From Nocardia vinacea NBRC 16497 (GTDB lineage Bacteria; Actinomycetota; Actinomycetes; Mycobacteriales; Mycobacteriaceae), in NCBI RefSeq assembly GCF_000308835.1, contig NZ_BAGN01000236.1, positions 50,582 to 114,581 on the forward strand: 64,000 nt of DNA, written 5' to 3'. The position numbers and the translations under genes were made by a program. A model generated the notes under the pieces. The model saw nothing but the letters and a program-made list of their open reading frames with translations. It was not told the DNA's origin and ran no database searches. Numbering within the stretch: position 1 is the first letter of the stretch; every line of letters starts with the position of its first letter. Below are positions 51,928-60,410 of this stretch, in pieces.

Positions 51928-52971
51928 TTACAGGGCGACCGCGGCCTGCTTCAACTGGGTGAGCATCGTGCCATCGGGCCAGAAGCGGGCCTCGAAGCGA
52001 ATGGGGGACATGCCGGGAATCGGTGTGAGGCCGGTTATTTCGAGTGCCGCGGTCAGCGGGACGGTGCAGACGGGAACGGCGTTGTTGTCGGCGAACATGA
52101 TGTAGTCGGCGGCGGGGAGCAGGTAGTCGACCCCTTGGCCCCAGACGGTGTAGGTGTAGGGGTGGGTGTCGGTGCCTGCCGGCTTTATATCGCCGACGAT
52201 GGCCATCTTCAGGTCGTAGCGGGTGAATTCGAGGTCGCGTTCGAGCGCTTGATTGAGCCAGTGGGCCTGGACGGCGTACTCCCACATGGCAAGCCGGTAT
52301 CCGGCGCGGACGGCAGCCTGGTGTTGTTCGTGTCGGCCCGCGCGATCGAAGGGGACGACGGTGTCGTCCTCGTCGAGGGTGTAGCCCTGGGGCGAGAGGC
52401 GTTGGCGTGCATCCACATACTGTTGCTCGACCTGGCGGTAGATGCGGGCGAGCAGGTGTGGGATATCGGGGACCACGATCAGGGTGTCGATATCGGGCAT
52501 GAAGACGACGGGGCGGCGACCGGCGTAGCGCTGGCTGAAGCTTGCCAACCAACCCGGGGCGAGCGGCCAGGAGGTGAGGTATGCGCTGCCGTCGCGATCG
52601 GTGCGGGTGAGGATGGCATTGCCGCGCGGATCATGGGGCTGCGCAATGACTTCCAGATTTTCGCGGGCCGCCGCGAAGACCTCGTCGGCCGAAACCGGCC
52701 AGAGCGCCATGGTCGAGTAGGTGATGACTGTTCGCGTGTCGGGCAGGTCGATCGCGACCAATTCGTCGACGAACGGGAAGGCCGGGCGGCTGACGAATCG
52801 GATGTCGATCTCGGCGGCCTCGGGCCAGCGGTGCAGCAGGTTGTCGAGTGCGGCCTGCTTGTAGGTCGTCGGACGCAGAATCGGCCGCAATAGCGGTCGG
52901 ACTTCGGCCCAGGTGCTCTGTTGTGCAAGTGCCGCAAGGTGATCCGGCGTCGGATCCTCGAAACTCCCCAC
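51928..52971 (-). CDS. Uncharacterised protein, possibly DUF1444-like
   Basis: A 347-residue soluble protein. The segment VDELVAIDLPDTRTVITYST followed by ALWPVSADEVFAAARENLEV is reminiscent of DUF1444 (YtpQ) proteins, but the match is weak. No catalytic motif is obvious. The GTG start at 52971 has no ribosome site; TACGGT six bases upstream on the same strand fits a -10 for a leaderless mRNA. It may form a unit with the DUF1275 gene upstream, 40 bp away. Confidence 0.65.
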   Translation of the reverse strand: MGSFEDPTPDHLAALAQQSTWAEVRPLLRPILRPTTYKQAALDNLLHRWPEAAEIDIRFVSRPAFPFVDELVAIDLPDTRTVITYSTMALWPVSADEVFAAARENLEVIAQPHDPRGNAILTRTDRDGSAYLTSWPLAPGWLASFSQRYAGRRPVVFMPDIDTLIVVPDIPHLLARIYRQVEQQYVDARQRLSPQGYTLDEDDTVVPFDRAGRHEQHQAAVRAGYRLAMWEYAVQAHWLNQALERDLEFTRYDLKMAIVGDIKPAGTDTHPYTYTVWGQGVDYLLPAADYIMFADNNAVPVCTVPLTAALEITGLTPIPGMSPIRFEARFWPDGTMLTQLKQAAVAL

Positions 52972-53011
52972 CGGACAACCGTATCCGCCGCCTCGATGGC
53001 GCGCACGTGGG

Positions 53012-53722
53012 TCAGCTCGTCGTTGGCGGGCCGTGGCGGTCCAGGTGCAGGTAGGTGTAGCAGGTAGTGATCAGACACACTACGGTTGCGGTGATCAGCA
53101 TGGCCCAGCCCGCGACGATCAGGCTCAGCAATCCGCCGAGCAGCGCTCCCGCGCAGAACGCGGTATAGAGCAGGAAGTAGTTGAGCCAGTCGGCGTAATC
53201 GCCACCGCTGATATGGCGTTCGATGCCCTGGCCCATTTTGACGAGGGTGCCGGTGACGTAGCTGAGGGGAATCGAGACCTCGCCGTCCTTGACGAATGAG
53301 GTGTTGAGCGCGCCGACGCCGAAGGCGACGAACAGGATCGGGATGAGGTCGATATTGGTGGCGCTCGTCGCCCAGTAGATGATGCCGTCCAGCAGGGACG
53401 CGACGGCGAGGCTGAGCGTGGTGAGCAGGGTCGGGCCGTGCGGATGACCGGACCAGTAGTGCGTGCGACACCAGGACGCCACCACGACGCCGGCGAGGAA
53501 CGAGAGCATGAGCAGGGCCGCGGCGACGGCGATATCGGGTTCGTCGTGGAAGTAGCCGAGAACGGCGCGCTCGGTATTGCCGGTCATGAACGTGACGAAG
53601 TAGCCCTCGGTATGCATGAAGGCCGCGGCTCCGATGAGGCCGGCCAGTGCGGCGAGCACCCACGACAGTCTCGCCTCGGCGTTGTACAGCGCCCTTCGAC
53701 GCGCGAGATCTGGTTTCGTCAC
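53012..53722 (-). CDS. DUF1275 (YoaK-like) membrane protein
   Basis: A 236-residue protein with six or so hydrophobic segments and the family landmarks FVTFMTGNTER near residue 43 and SYVTGTLVKMGQGIER in the second half, which repeat the TGN/TGT motif. Function is unknown; family members are small multi-pass membrane proteins, perhaps transporters. Start GTG at 53722 with GAGGAG about nine bases upstream. Confidence 0.88.
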   Translation of the reverse strand: MTKPDLARRRALYNAEARLSWVLAALAGLIGAAAFMHTEGYFVTFMTGNTERAVLGYFHDEPDIAVAAALLMLSFLAGVVVASWCRTHYWSGHPHGPTLLTTLSLAVASLLDGIIYWATSATNIDLIPILFVAFGVGALNTSFVKDGEVSIPLSYVTGTLVKMGQGIERHISGGDYADWLNYFLLYTAFCAGALLGGLLSLIVAGWAMLITATVVCLITTCYTYLHLDRHGPPTTS

Positions 53723-53876
53723 TGGTCAGACTCCTCACGAGGGGGATGACGAGTCAGTGATACCTGGTGATCCTGAGATTCTGCTGTCGCATCGCCGCGT
53801 TCCGGATAAGGATTGCGGTGTAGTCGCCGGCTTCCTGGGTGCGAGCCGGGCGACGATTCTCGGCTAGCGTGCACGA

Positions 53877-54818
53877 GTGGACTCCGTGTTCGACTATCTG
53901 CTGACCGAGGCGCTCGATCCGACACCGCTCGAGTCGATCACCGATGCGTGGACGCGGCATCGGGCGGCCGCCGAGCGGTTCGGCACCACGATCGACATAG
54001 CGATCGCCGGTGGATTCGGTGCGGATCGACTGGGTTTCGCATTCCTGTCCGGATATCAGCAGGCGCTGCGTGCGTTGCTGCCCGAACTCCCGGCCGATGA
54101 GCTGGTCGCGGTTTCCGCGACCGAGGCGGGTGGCGCGCATCCGTCCGCGATCGCGACCGAGGTGACCGAGACCGACGGCGGTTGGCGGGTGAACGGTACC
54201 AAGACCTTCACCACATTGGGGATACTCGCGCGGCGGATGTTGGTGATCGCCAGCGCGGGTAAGGCGGCCGACGGCCGCAACCGGCTGCGCGCGGTGCTCG
54301 TCGATGCGGCACAGCCCGGTGTCGATGTGACGAATCTGCCCGCGGTACCTTTCGCACCCGAAATCCCACACGCCTCGGTGACATTCACCGATGCCGCGGC
54401 CGAGCCGCTGGCCGGCGACGGGTACTCGGATTACCTCAAACCGTTCCGCACCATCGAGGACGTCCATGTGCTCGCGGCTACCCTCGGCTGGCTGGTGCGG
54501 GTCGGGCGCGAGTCCGGTTGGCCACAGGCGACGCTGCAGCGGTTACTCGCCGCGGTGGCCTTCGTGCGTGGTCTCGATATGGATCGGCCGACCTCGCCAG
54601 GTGGGCATATCGCACTGGGTGGCGCGTACGCGTATTTCGAACAGGTACTCATGGAATTGGAGCCGCTGTGGGCACAGGCCGATCCGGTCGTTCGCGAGCT
54701 GTGGGAGCGGGATCGTCGGTTGCTGGGGACCGCCGGAAAGGTACGGGCGCAACGGTTGACGGCGGCCTGGCTATCGGTGGCCACGGCGGAGAATCCGGCG
54801 GTGCCGACAGATAGCTGA
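53877..54818 (+). CDS. Acyl-CoA dehydrogenase-like protein, short form
   Basis: A 313-residue protein. The middle domain is recognisable (VSATEAGGAHPSAIATEVTETDGGWRVNGTKTFTTLG, then AVLVDAAQPGVDV), with the usual flavin-contacting T-K-x-F-x-T strand. The N-terminal helical domain is shortened and the C-terminal helical domain is divergent, with no clear catalytic glutamate. It may be a degenerate dehydrogenase or a flavin oxidoreductase of other role. The GTG at 53877 has no ribosome site; TAGCGT at 53865-53870 is spaced for a leaderless start. Confidence 0.75.
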   Translation: MDSVFDYLLTEALDPTPLESITDAWTRHRAAAERFGTTIDIAIAGGFGADRLGFAFLSGYQQALRALLPELPADELVAVSATEAGGAHPSAIATEVTETDGGWRVNGTKTFTTLGILARRMLVIASAGKAADGRNRLRAVLVDAAQPGVDVTNLPAVPFAPEIPHASVTFTDAAAEPLAGDGYSDYLKPFRTIEDVHVLAATLGWLVRVGRESGWPQATLQRLLAAVAFVRGLDMDRPTSPGGHIALGGAYAYFEQVLMELEPLWAQADPVVRELWERDRRLLGTAGKVRAQRLTAAWLSVATAENPAVPTDS

Positions 54819-55532
54819 GCGGGGCTGACCTGCCCCGGAAATGGGGAGCGGGCCTCGGCGAAGGGGGGGAGTTAGCCGAGGCCCGCGTAAGGTCGGCCCG
54901 GGGGGAGGGGCCGACGTGAATGATCCTACGCGATGTTCCGGAATTGTGTGTGCGTGGGGATCACCACTTTCCAAGATTTTTCGGGACGGCTCACCTGCGG
55001 CGGGCGCGGACGCCGCCCAGGTAGCCGGACCGGTCGGTTGTCGGCCTGCTTGCCGATTCGGTGACTGTTGTCAAAAATGTTGTCTCGCAGGGATTTACGG
55101 CCTGGCCGTTAGCTCACTGAGTGGTCGATGTGAATGTGAAAACCATGCCGACCGGTTGCTGTGCGTCCGGAATCACTCCTGGGGTTCCTCGACCGGGCGG
55201 CAGATTCGGTCGGATTTGTCGCGTGTCGTTCGGGCACGGGCATGTCGGGCCCACCGAACCCGAGTACCGGCCGGGCTCGAATCGGGTAGTGCGCTACGCG
55301 CGATCGGACGGGGACCGGGCGGCAGGATCGAAACCGGTCGCATCCCGATCCGGCACCCCCGAGCACCGCCCGGAACGGGATGCGACCGCTTTGTGTTCGA
55401 TGGCAACTCCACCCAACGATCGCTGGTAAAGCCCCAGGTCGACGAAAAATCACCGGAAATTGTCGGTGCACAGGGCAATACTGACTCGGGTACTGGTCAC
55501 CTCGCCCGGAGCGAGCGAATCTCAGGAGAAGC
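54819..55532. other. Gap between the dehydrogenase-like gene and the ABC exporter
   Basis: A 714-bp region with two GC-rich hairpins near the left end and no convincing gene. Several ORFs on both strands read as arginine-rich noise. The right part presumably contains the promoter of the exporter. Confidence 0.55.
54848..54915. terminator. Tandem GC-rich hairpins after the dehydrogenase-like gene
   Basis: GCGGGCCTCGGC/GCCGAGGCCCGC (12-bp perfect stem, 54848-54886) and GTCGGCCC/GGGCCGAC (54892-54915), about 30 bases after the stop codon; neither has a T-tract. Confidence 0.65.
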
Positions 55533-56540
55533 ATGCCCGACGCAATCGTCGCCGAGGGTCTGGTCAAACGATACGGCCAGTTGGTCGCCCTTGATGGACT
55601 CGACCTGGCGGTGCCCGAGGGCACCGTCACCGCATTGCTCGGACCCAACGGTGCGGGCAAGACCACCACGGTCCGGGTGCTCACCACCCTGCTCATTCCG
55701 GATGCCGGCCGCGCGACCGTCGCGGGTATCGATGTGCTCCGCAATCCACAGGCCCTGCGCTCGCGTATCGGCGCGTCCGGGCAATATGCCGCTGTCGACG
55801 AATACCTCACCGGATTCGAAAATCTGGAGATGGTCGGCCGGCTCTATCACATGGGCGTGCAGCGCAGTAAGGAGCGCGCGCGGGAATTGTTGGAGCGCTT
55901 CCGACTGAGCGATGCCGCCGATCGACCGGTCAAGGGCTATTCGGGGGGGATGCGCCGACGGCTCGACCTGGCCGGCGCGCTGGTGGCCAATCCACCGGTG
56001 CTCTTCCTCGACGAGCCGACGACCGGACTCGATCCGCGTGCGCGCCTCGACCTCTGGGATGTCATCGAGGAACTGGTCGCCGGTGGCACCACCCTCTTGC
56101 TCACCACGCAGTACATGGAGGAGGCCGACCGACTGGCCGATGCCATCGCGGTGATCGACCACGGCAAGGTGATCGCCCGCGGCACCGCGGATGAACTCAA
56201 GACCCTGGTCGGTGGCGACCGCATCGAACTCACCGTCGACCACGCCGACAATCTCGCGACCGCCCAGGAGGCGCTGAAGGGCTTGGCGGACGGGGAGATC
56301 CATCTCGAACCCGGACTGCGCCGGATCACCGTTCCGGTCAGTGACGGATCGCAGGCGCTCGTCGATGCCATCGGCAGGCTGAGCACCCACAATGTGCAGA
56401 TCCACGATGTCGGTCTGCGTCGCCCGTCGCTGGACGATGTCTTCCTCACGCTCACCGGTCACGAGGCCGAGGAATTGATCAACGGCAATGGCGACAAGCC
56501 CGCGGATCGGCTAGAAGCAACGGAAGGACACAAGCGATGA
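55533..56540 (+). CDS. DrrA-type ABC exporter ATP-binding subunit
   Basis: A 335-residue ATPase of the daunorubicin-resistance DrrA family. Walker A GPNGAGKTTT at residues 37-46, signature YSGGMRRRLDLA near 135, Walker B VLFLDEPTTGLDPRAR near 155, and the DrrA C-terminal motif VGLRRPSLDDVFLTLTGH near 300. It powers export of a lipid, drug or secondary metabolite with the permease encoded next. AGGAG precedes the ATG by seven bases. Its stop overlaps the next start by 4 bp. Confidence 0.94.
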   Translation: MPDAIVAEGLVKRYGQLVALDGLDLAVPEGTVTALLGPNGAGKTTTVRVLTTLLIPDAGRATVAGIDVLRNPQALRSRIGASGQYAAVDEYLTGFENLEMVGRLYHMGVQRSKERARELLERFRLSDAADRPVKGYSGGMRRRLDLAGALVANPPVLFLDEPTTGLDPRARLDLWDVIEELVAGGTTLLLTTQYMEEADRLADAIAVIDHGKVIARGTADELKTLVGGDRIELTVDHADNLATAQEALKGLADGEIHLEPGLRRITVPVSDGSQALVDAIGRLSTHNVQIHDVGLRRPSLDDVFLTLTGHEAEELINGNGDKPADRLEATEGHKR

Positions 56541-57388
56541 CCGCGGCGACCGTGGACACCAGAACCCGCATGCCGCTCGGCGAACGTCTCACCATCGTCT
56601 GCACCGACAGCGTGACCATCGCGAAGCGCAATGTCATCAAGATCAAGCGCGTACCCGACGTGCTGATCTTCTCGACGCTGTCGCCGATCATGTTCGTGCT
56701 GCTGTTCGCCTATATCTTCGGCTCGGCGATCGAGGTGCCCGGCATGTCGGGCGGGTACCGGGAGTTCCTGATCGCGGGCATCTTCGCGCAGTCGGTGGTG
56801 TTCGGCGCGACGTTCACCGGATTGGGCCTGGCCGAGGATATGCAGAAGGGCATTATCGACCGGTTCCGCTCGCTGCCTATGGCGCCGTCGGCCGTGCTGG
56901 TCGGGCGCACCATCAGCGATGTGGTGATCAATGTGGTCAGCCTGGTGGTGATGTCGCTGACCGGTTATGTCGTCGGCTGGCGGATTCGCGGATCACTGCT
57001 CGACGCGGTGCTGGCCTATGTGCTGTTGCTACTGTTCGCGTACGCGATCTCCTGGATCATGGCCGTGGTCGGCCTGCTGGTCCGCGCGCCCGAGGTGTTC
57101 AACAACGCCAGCTTCATGGTGATCTTCCCGCTGACATTCCTGGCCAATACCTTTGTCCCGCTCGAGAATCTGCCGACGGCGCTGCGGGTATTCGCCGAAT
57201 GGAATCCGGTCTCGGCGGTCACCCAGGCGACCCGCGATCTGTTCGGCAATACCAGTCCGATGGCGCCGAAATCGGACGCCTGGTCCATGCAGCATCCGGT
57301 GGCGACCACGCTGGCGTGGGTGGTGATCATCCTGCTGGTGTTCATCCCGCTCGCGCTGCGGCAGTACAAGCGCACAGTCAGCCGCTGA
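56537..57388 (+). CDS. DrrB-type ABC-2 exporter permease
   Basis: A 283-residue ABC-2 permease with six membrane segments (for example IMFVLLFAYIFGSAI and AISWIMAVVGLLV) and the motif GLAEDMQKGIIDRFRSLPM, typical of DrrB/NodJ-like permeases. It partners the ATPase whose stop codon it overlaps. Substrate unknown. Confidence 0.93.
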   Translation: MTAATVDTRTRMPLGERLTIVCTDSVTIAKRNVIKIKRVPDVLIFSTLSPIMFVLLFAYIFGSAIEVPGMSGGYREFLIAGIFAQSVVFGATFTGLGLAEDMQKGIIDRFRSLPMAPSAVLVGRTISDVVINVVSLVVMSLTGYVVGWRIRGSLLDAVLAYVLLLLFAYAISWIMAVVGLLVRAPEVFNNASFMVIFPLTFLANTFVPLENLPTALRVFAEWNPVSAVTQATRDLFGNTSPMAPKSDAWSMQHPVATTLAWVVIILLVFIPLALRQYKRTVSR

Positions 57389-57407
57389 CCGGGATCGGAG
57401 CGGGGAG

Positions 57408-57620
57408 TCAGCGACCGTTGTCCGCGCCGGCGCCCGCCAACGGAGTCGGCGCGGAACCGTTGCGGGAGTAGCCGATTCGCGGCGGCGCGGACGCCGGTTC
57501 CGGCGGTTGTGGACGCTTGCTGCGGACCAACCAGGCCACGCCACCGGCCAGCGCGACGACGACCGCGGCAATCAGACGGTTACGAGAACGTGCGGAGGTG
57601 AGTAGGCGCCCCAAGGTCAT
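57408..57620 (-). CDS. Small single-span membrane protein
   Basis: A 70-residue protein: short basic N terminus (LTSARSRNR), one membrane helix (LIAAVVVALAGGVAWLV) and a Pro/Ala-rich tail. It occupies roughly the place of Rv0008c, but I see no clear similarity. ATG 57620 or 57638 are both possible; neither has a clear ribosome site. Confidence 0.55.
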   Translation of the reverse strand: MTLGRLLTSARSRNRLIAAVVVALAGGVAWLVRSKRPQPPEPASAPPRIGYSRNGSAPTPLAGAGADNGR

Positions 57621-57716
57621 TGGACAACTGTGGCACATACCTGCGCATCGCGCAGTAGTCCCAGATCACAGCCGCACCCGGCCCGGTGCGGCGAAGATTG
57701 CGAGGATCGTGGCACG

Positions 57717-58253
57717 ATGGGCGGCGTGACCTCACCGAACCAGACCGCCGTGGCCACGTTGCATACCAACCACGGCGATATCAAGATCTCGCTCTTCGGT
57801 AACCACGCCCCGAAGACGGTGCGGAACTTCATCGGCCTGGCCGACGGATCGGCGCCGTACAAGACGGAGAACGCCAGCGGCGGCACCTCCGGCCCGTTCT
57901 ACGACGGCGTGAGCTTCCACCGGGTGATCGACGGGTTCATGATTCAAGGTGGTGACCCGACCGGCACCGGACGCGGTGGGCCCGGCTACGAATTCGGCGA
58001 CGAATTCCACCCGGAGCTGCGCTTCGATCGCGGCTACCTGCTGGCGATGGCGAATGCGGGACCGGGCACCAATGGTTCGCAGTTCTTCATCACCGTCGGT
58101 TCGCAGCCGCATCTGAACCGCAAGCACACCATCTTCGGGGAGGTCGTCGACCCCGATTCGCGCAAGGTCGTCGATGCCATCGCGACCGCGCCGACCGATC
58201 GCAACGACCGTCCCAAGGAAGCCGTCACCATCTCCAAGATCACTATCGAATAA
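57717..58253 (+). CDS. ppiA: Peptidyl-prolyl cis-trans isomerase, cyclophilin type
   Basis: A 178-residue cyclophilin matching mycobacterial PpiA. Active-site landmarks are FHRVIDGFMIQGGDPTGTG, MANAGPGTNGSQFFIT and HTIFGEV; the catalytic arginine is in FHRV. Cytoplasmic or peripheral protein-folding role. The ATG at 57717 is favoured by GAGG 11 bases upstream; GTG 57726 would shorten it by three residues. Confidence 0.95.
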   Translation: MGGVTSPNQTAVATLHTNHGDIKISLFGNHAPKTVRNFIGLADGSAPYKTENASGGTSGPFYDGVSFHRVIDGFMIQGGDPTGTGRGGPGYEFGDEFHPELRFDRGYLLAMANAGPGTNGSQFFITVGSQPHLNRKHTIFGEVVDPDSRKVVDAIATAPTDRNDRPKEAVTISKITIE

Positions 58254-58257
58254 TCCG

Positions 58258-59127
58258 ATGAACGCTCAACCGCCCGCACCGACGTGCGTCCGCCACCCCA
58301 ACCGTCCTACGGGCCTGGCCTGCACTCGGTGCGGGCGGCCGGCCTGTCCGGAATGTCTGCGACCCGCGGCGGTCGGACAGCACTGTGTCGACTGTGTCCG
58401 TCAGGGACAGCGTGCGGTCCGGCCGGTGCGAACCGTCGCCGGTGCGCAGACCGTGCGGACGCCGACTCCCTATGTCACCTATGCGCTCATTGCGCTGAAC
58501 ACGATCGTCTTCGCGATCACCGCGGGCCAATCGAAGAGTCTGGTGGAGAACACCGGGCATTCCGCGCTGTACGTCGACTGGGTGCTCTATCCGCCCGCGG
58601 TCGCGGACGGTCAGTACGTGCGGCTGATCGGCTCCGGCTTCCTGCACTACGGTCCGATCCACCTGCTGCTCAATATGTTCGCGCTGTATGTGGTCGGCCG
58701 CAGTATCGAGCCGGTGCTCGGGCGGGTGCGCTATCTGGTGGTCTACCTGGTGTCACTGCTCGGCGGTTCGGCCGCTGTGATGGTTTTCGCCAGGGACAGC
58801 CTCACCGCGGGCGCATCGTGTGCGGTGTACGGACTGTTCGGTGCGATCACCGTGATCCTGATCCGGGTGCGACAGAATCCGAATCAGATGTTGATCCTCA
58901 TCGGCATCAATGTCTTCATCAGCTTCTCGCTGCCCGGTATCTCATTGGCCGGACACCTCGGCGGACTCGCCGCGGGCACCCTTGCCGCACTCGGCATTCT
59001 GTTCCTGCCGGAGTGGCTGCGCGCGAAAACCCAAGAGAACGCACGGCTGATCGGCTGGGCGGCAGTTGCCGCGGTCACCGTGGCGGCACTCGCCGTCATC
59101 GTCGCCGCGGCGCTATCACTTCGGTAG
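58258..59127 (+). CDS. Rhomboid serine protease with N-terminal zinc-ribbon
   Basis: A 289-residue intramembrane protease. The N-terminal 50 residues carry a B-box-like zinc ribbon (C10, then C22-x2-C25 and later CxxC pairs: TCVRHPN, CTRCGRPACPEC, CVDC). Six or seven membrane helices follow; the catalytic dyad is Ser187 in GASCAVYG and His233 in GHLGG, and HLLLNMFAL supplies the conserved asparagine. It should cleave membrane proteins near their transmembrane ends. It starts 4 bp after the ppiA stop, so the two genes are likely one operon. Confidence 0.93.
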   Translation: MNAQPPAPTCVRHPNRPTGLACTRCGRPACPECLRPAAVGQHCVDCVRQGQRAVRPVRTVAGAQTVRTPTPYVTYALIALNTIVFAITAGQSKSLVENTGHSALYVDWVLYPPAVADGQYVRLIGSGFLHYGPIHLLLNMFALYVVGRSIEPVLGRVRYLVVYLVSLLGGSAAVMVFARDSLTAGASCAVYGLFGAITVILIRVRQNPNQMLILIGINVFISFSLPGISLAGHLGGLAAGTLAALGILFLPEWLRAKTQENARLIGWAAVAAVTVAALAVIVAAALSLR

Positions 59128-59138
59128 AAGCTTCACTT

Positions 59139-59169
59139 GAATCCTCGCCCGCCCGAAGGCGGGAGATTC
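59139..59169. repeat. Imperfect hairpin with GAATC/GATTC ends
   Basis: GAATC, then CCCGCC-CGAA-GGCGGG with small bulges, closed by GATTC, directly after CACTT. It could serve as terminator for the rhomboid gene; its shape also recalls the subterminal hairpins of IS200/IS605 elements, but no transposase gene is near. Confidence 0.5.
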
Positions 59170-59302
59170 CTGGCTCATGCCGCCCACTCGCTCGGCGAGC
59201 TTTCGGGTCTTCCGCAATCAACACAAGCAGGGCTGAAACCACCCCTGTAGAACCGCGCAAGCCCTGGCCGGTAGGTGTCGCGCGCACAACAATGGACGGG
59301 GA

Positions 59303-59318
59303 TGCTTCACGTGAAACG
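59303..59318. promoter_or_regulatory. parS: parS-like site right of oriC
   Basis: TGCTTCACGTGAAACG, two changes from consensus, with the intact CACGTGAAAC core, about 20 kb from oriC on the right side. Confidence 0.8.
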
Positions 59319-59345
59319 TTGCCGCCGCGCGCATTCGGCGCGCGG

Positions 59346-59810
59346 CTACTGCGCGAGTCCGTGTGCGACCAGGGTTTCGAAGACCTCGTCCGGACTGGTG
59401 CCGAGGTCCCAGCGGCCGAAAATCAGCAGGCGTTCGTCGCCGTGGTGCTCGACATCGATTTCGAGCATGGGATTCTTGCGGCCGAGGCGTCGATAGCCGA
59501 CGACTCGGGCCCGCATTATCTGATCGCGGGAGTATTCGGTCGGCCCGGTGAGACTGCGGACCACCAGTCGCGGCTGTGGATCGGCGGTGATGCTCAGGCG
59601 CGGGCGCTGCCGGAATCCGAGTCCGGCCAAGGCCAGCAGGCCGAGCGCCGCGAATCCGATCAGCAGCCGACTCGGTCCATCCTTGGCGAGGATGGCGGCA
59701 CCGGCCAGCACCAAGCCGCCGATGGTGACCGCAATGAGTGCGGCCATCGGCGTGGTCCAGGTGGTGCGTGGTTCGGGATGCGGATCAGGCGAATCGGATT
59801 CGGGATCCAC
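59346..59810 (-). CDS. PH domain-containing membrane protein
   Basis: A 154-residue protein in the position of Rv0010c. Two membrane helices (MAALIAVTIGGLVLAGAAIL and LLIGFAALGLLALAGLGF) precede a PH-like domain (RPRLSITADPQPRLVVRS ... LGRKNPMLEIDVEHHGDERLLIFGRWDLG). Role unknown; the conserved neighbour is crgA. Start GTG at 59810 with GGGAAAG seven bases upstream. Two perfect DnaA boxes lie just upstream. Confidence 0.88.
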   Translation of the reverse strand: MDPESDSPDPHPEPRTTWTTPMAALIAVTIGGLVLAGAAILAKDGPSRLLIGFAALGLLALAGLGFRQRPRLSITADPQPRLVVRSLTGPTEYSRDQIMRARVVGYRRLGRKNPMLEIDVEHHGDERLLIFGRWDLGTSPDEVFETLVAHGLAQ

Positions 59811-59838
59811 GTGTCACTTTCCCCAATCGTTCCTCGAG

Positions 59839-59859
59839 TTGTCCACATGGTTATCCACA
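59839..59859 (+). promoter_or_regulatory. Two perfect DnaA boxes upstream of the PH-protein gene
   Basis: TTGTCCACA (59839-59847) and TTATCCACA (59851-59859), same orientation, three bases apart, immediately preceded by a CTCGAG (59833-59838). They lie 29-49 bases upstream of the PH-protein start. Confidence 0.82.
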
Positions 59860-59941
59860 GGTGTGCATGAATGACACGTCTGTAATCCTTGCCGTAGCGA
59901 CTGCTTGCAGGTCGCTCGAAAAGGCCGGCTATTGCGCCAGG

Positions 59942-60205
59942 TCACCGCCACCGCATGGTCATGATCAGGCCGACGACCATCAGGCCGAAGCCGATCAGGA
60001 AGTTCCACGCCCCGAGATCCGCCATCCAGGTGATGCGGTCGTTGGCCAGGTAGTAGACGAGCAGCCAGACCAGCCCGGCCAGCATGAAGCCGAGCATGAT
60101 CACGACGTACCAGACCGGGGACGGCCCTGCCTTCACCTTGACCGGCGTGCGGCTGGCGGGATTGATCGTGTAGTCGGTCTTCTTTCGGACCTTCGACTTG
60201 GGCAT
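59942..60205 (-). CDS. crgA: Cell division protein CrgA
   Basis: An 87-residue CrgA: MPKSKVRKK start, an extended NPASRTPVKVKAGPSPVWY segment and two membrane helices. It binds FtsZ, FtsI and Wag31 in mycobacteria and helps coordinate septum formation. The ATG at 60205 has GAGGA about seven bases upstream; in-frame codons to 60283 lie in the leader. Confidence 0.94.
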   Translation of the reverse strand: MPKSKVRKKTDYTINPASRTPVKVKAGPSPVWYVVIMLGFMLAGLVWLLVYYLANDRITWMADLGAWNFLIGFGLMVVGLIMTMRWR

Positions 60206-60410
60206 GTCGTCCTCGTGTTCGGCGTTCAGGTCGGGTACCGGCGGGCAGGATTCGGTTGAATTATGGCCGAGCTCGCGCACCACAGAACCCGATCCGGCGG
60301 GGGCCGAGACGGTCCGGGTGAGGGCTCAGGTCCCCTCCGGTCTGCCTCTAGGCTATCCCAACTGGTAATGCGGGCGACGGTCCGCCGGGTCGCCACGTAA
60401 TCTCGTCAGC

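Larger units (their letters stand above)
59128..59345. other. Gap between rhomboid and PH-protein genes
   Basis: A 218-bp convergent gap holding an imperfect hairpin with GAATC/GATTC ends (59139-59169) and a parS-like site (59303-59318). No gene is seen. Confidence 0.65.

Noticed and set aside
54841..55908. 355-codon frame before and into the DrrA gene
   Set aside because: It runs out of frame through the conserved Walker A region of the ATPase, so it cannot be real.
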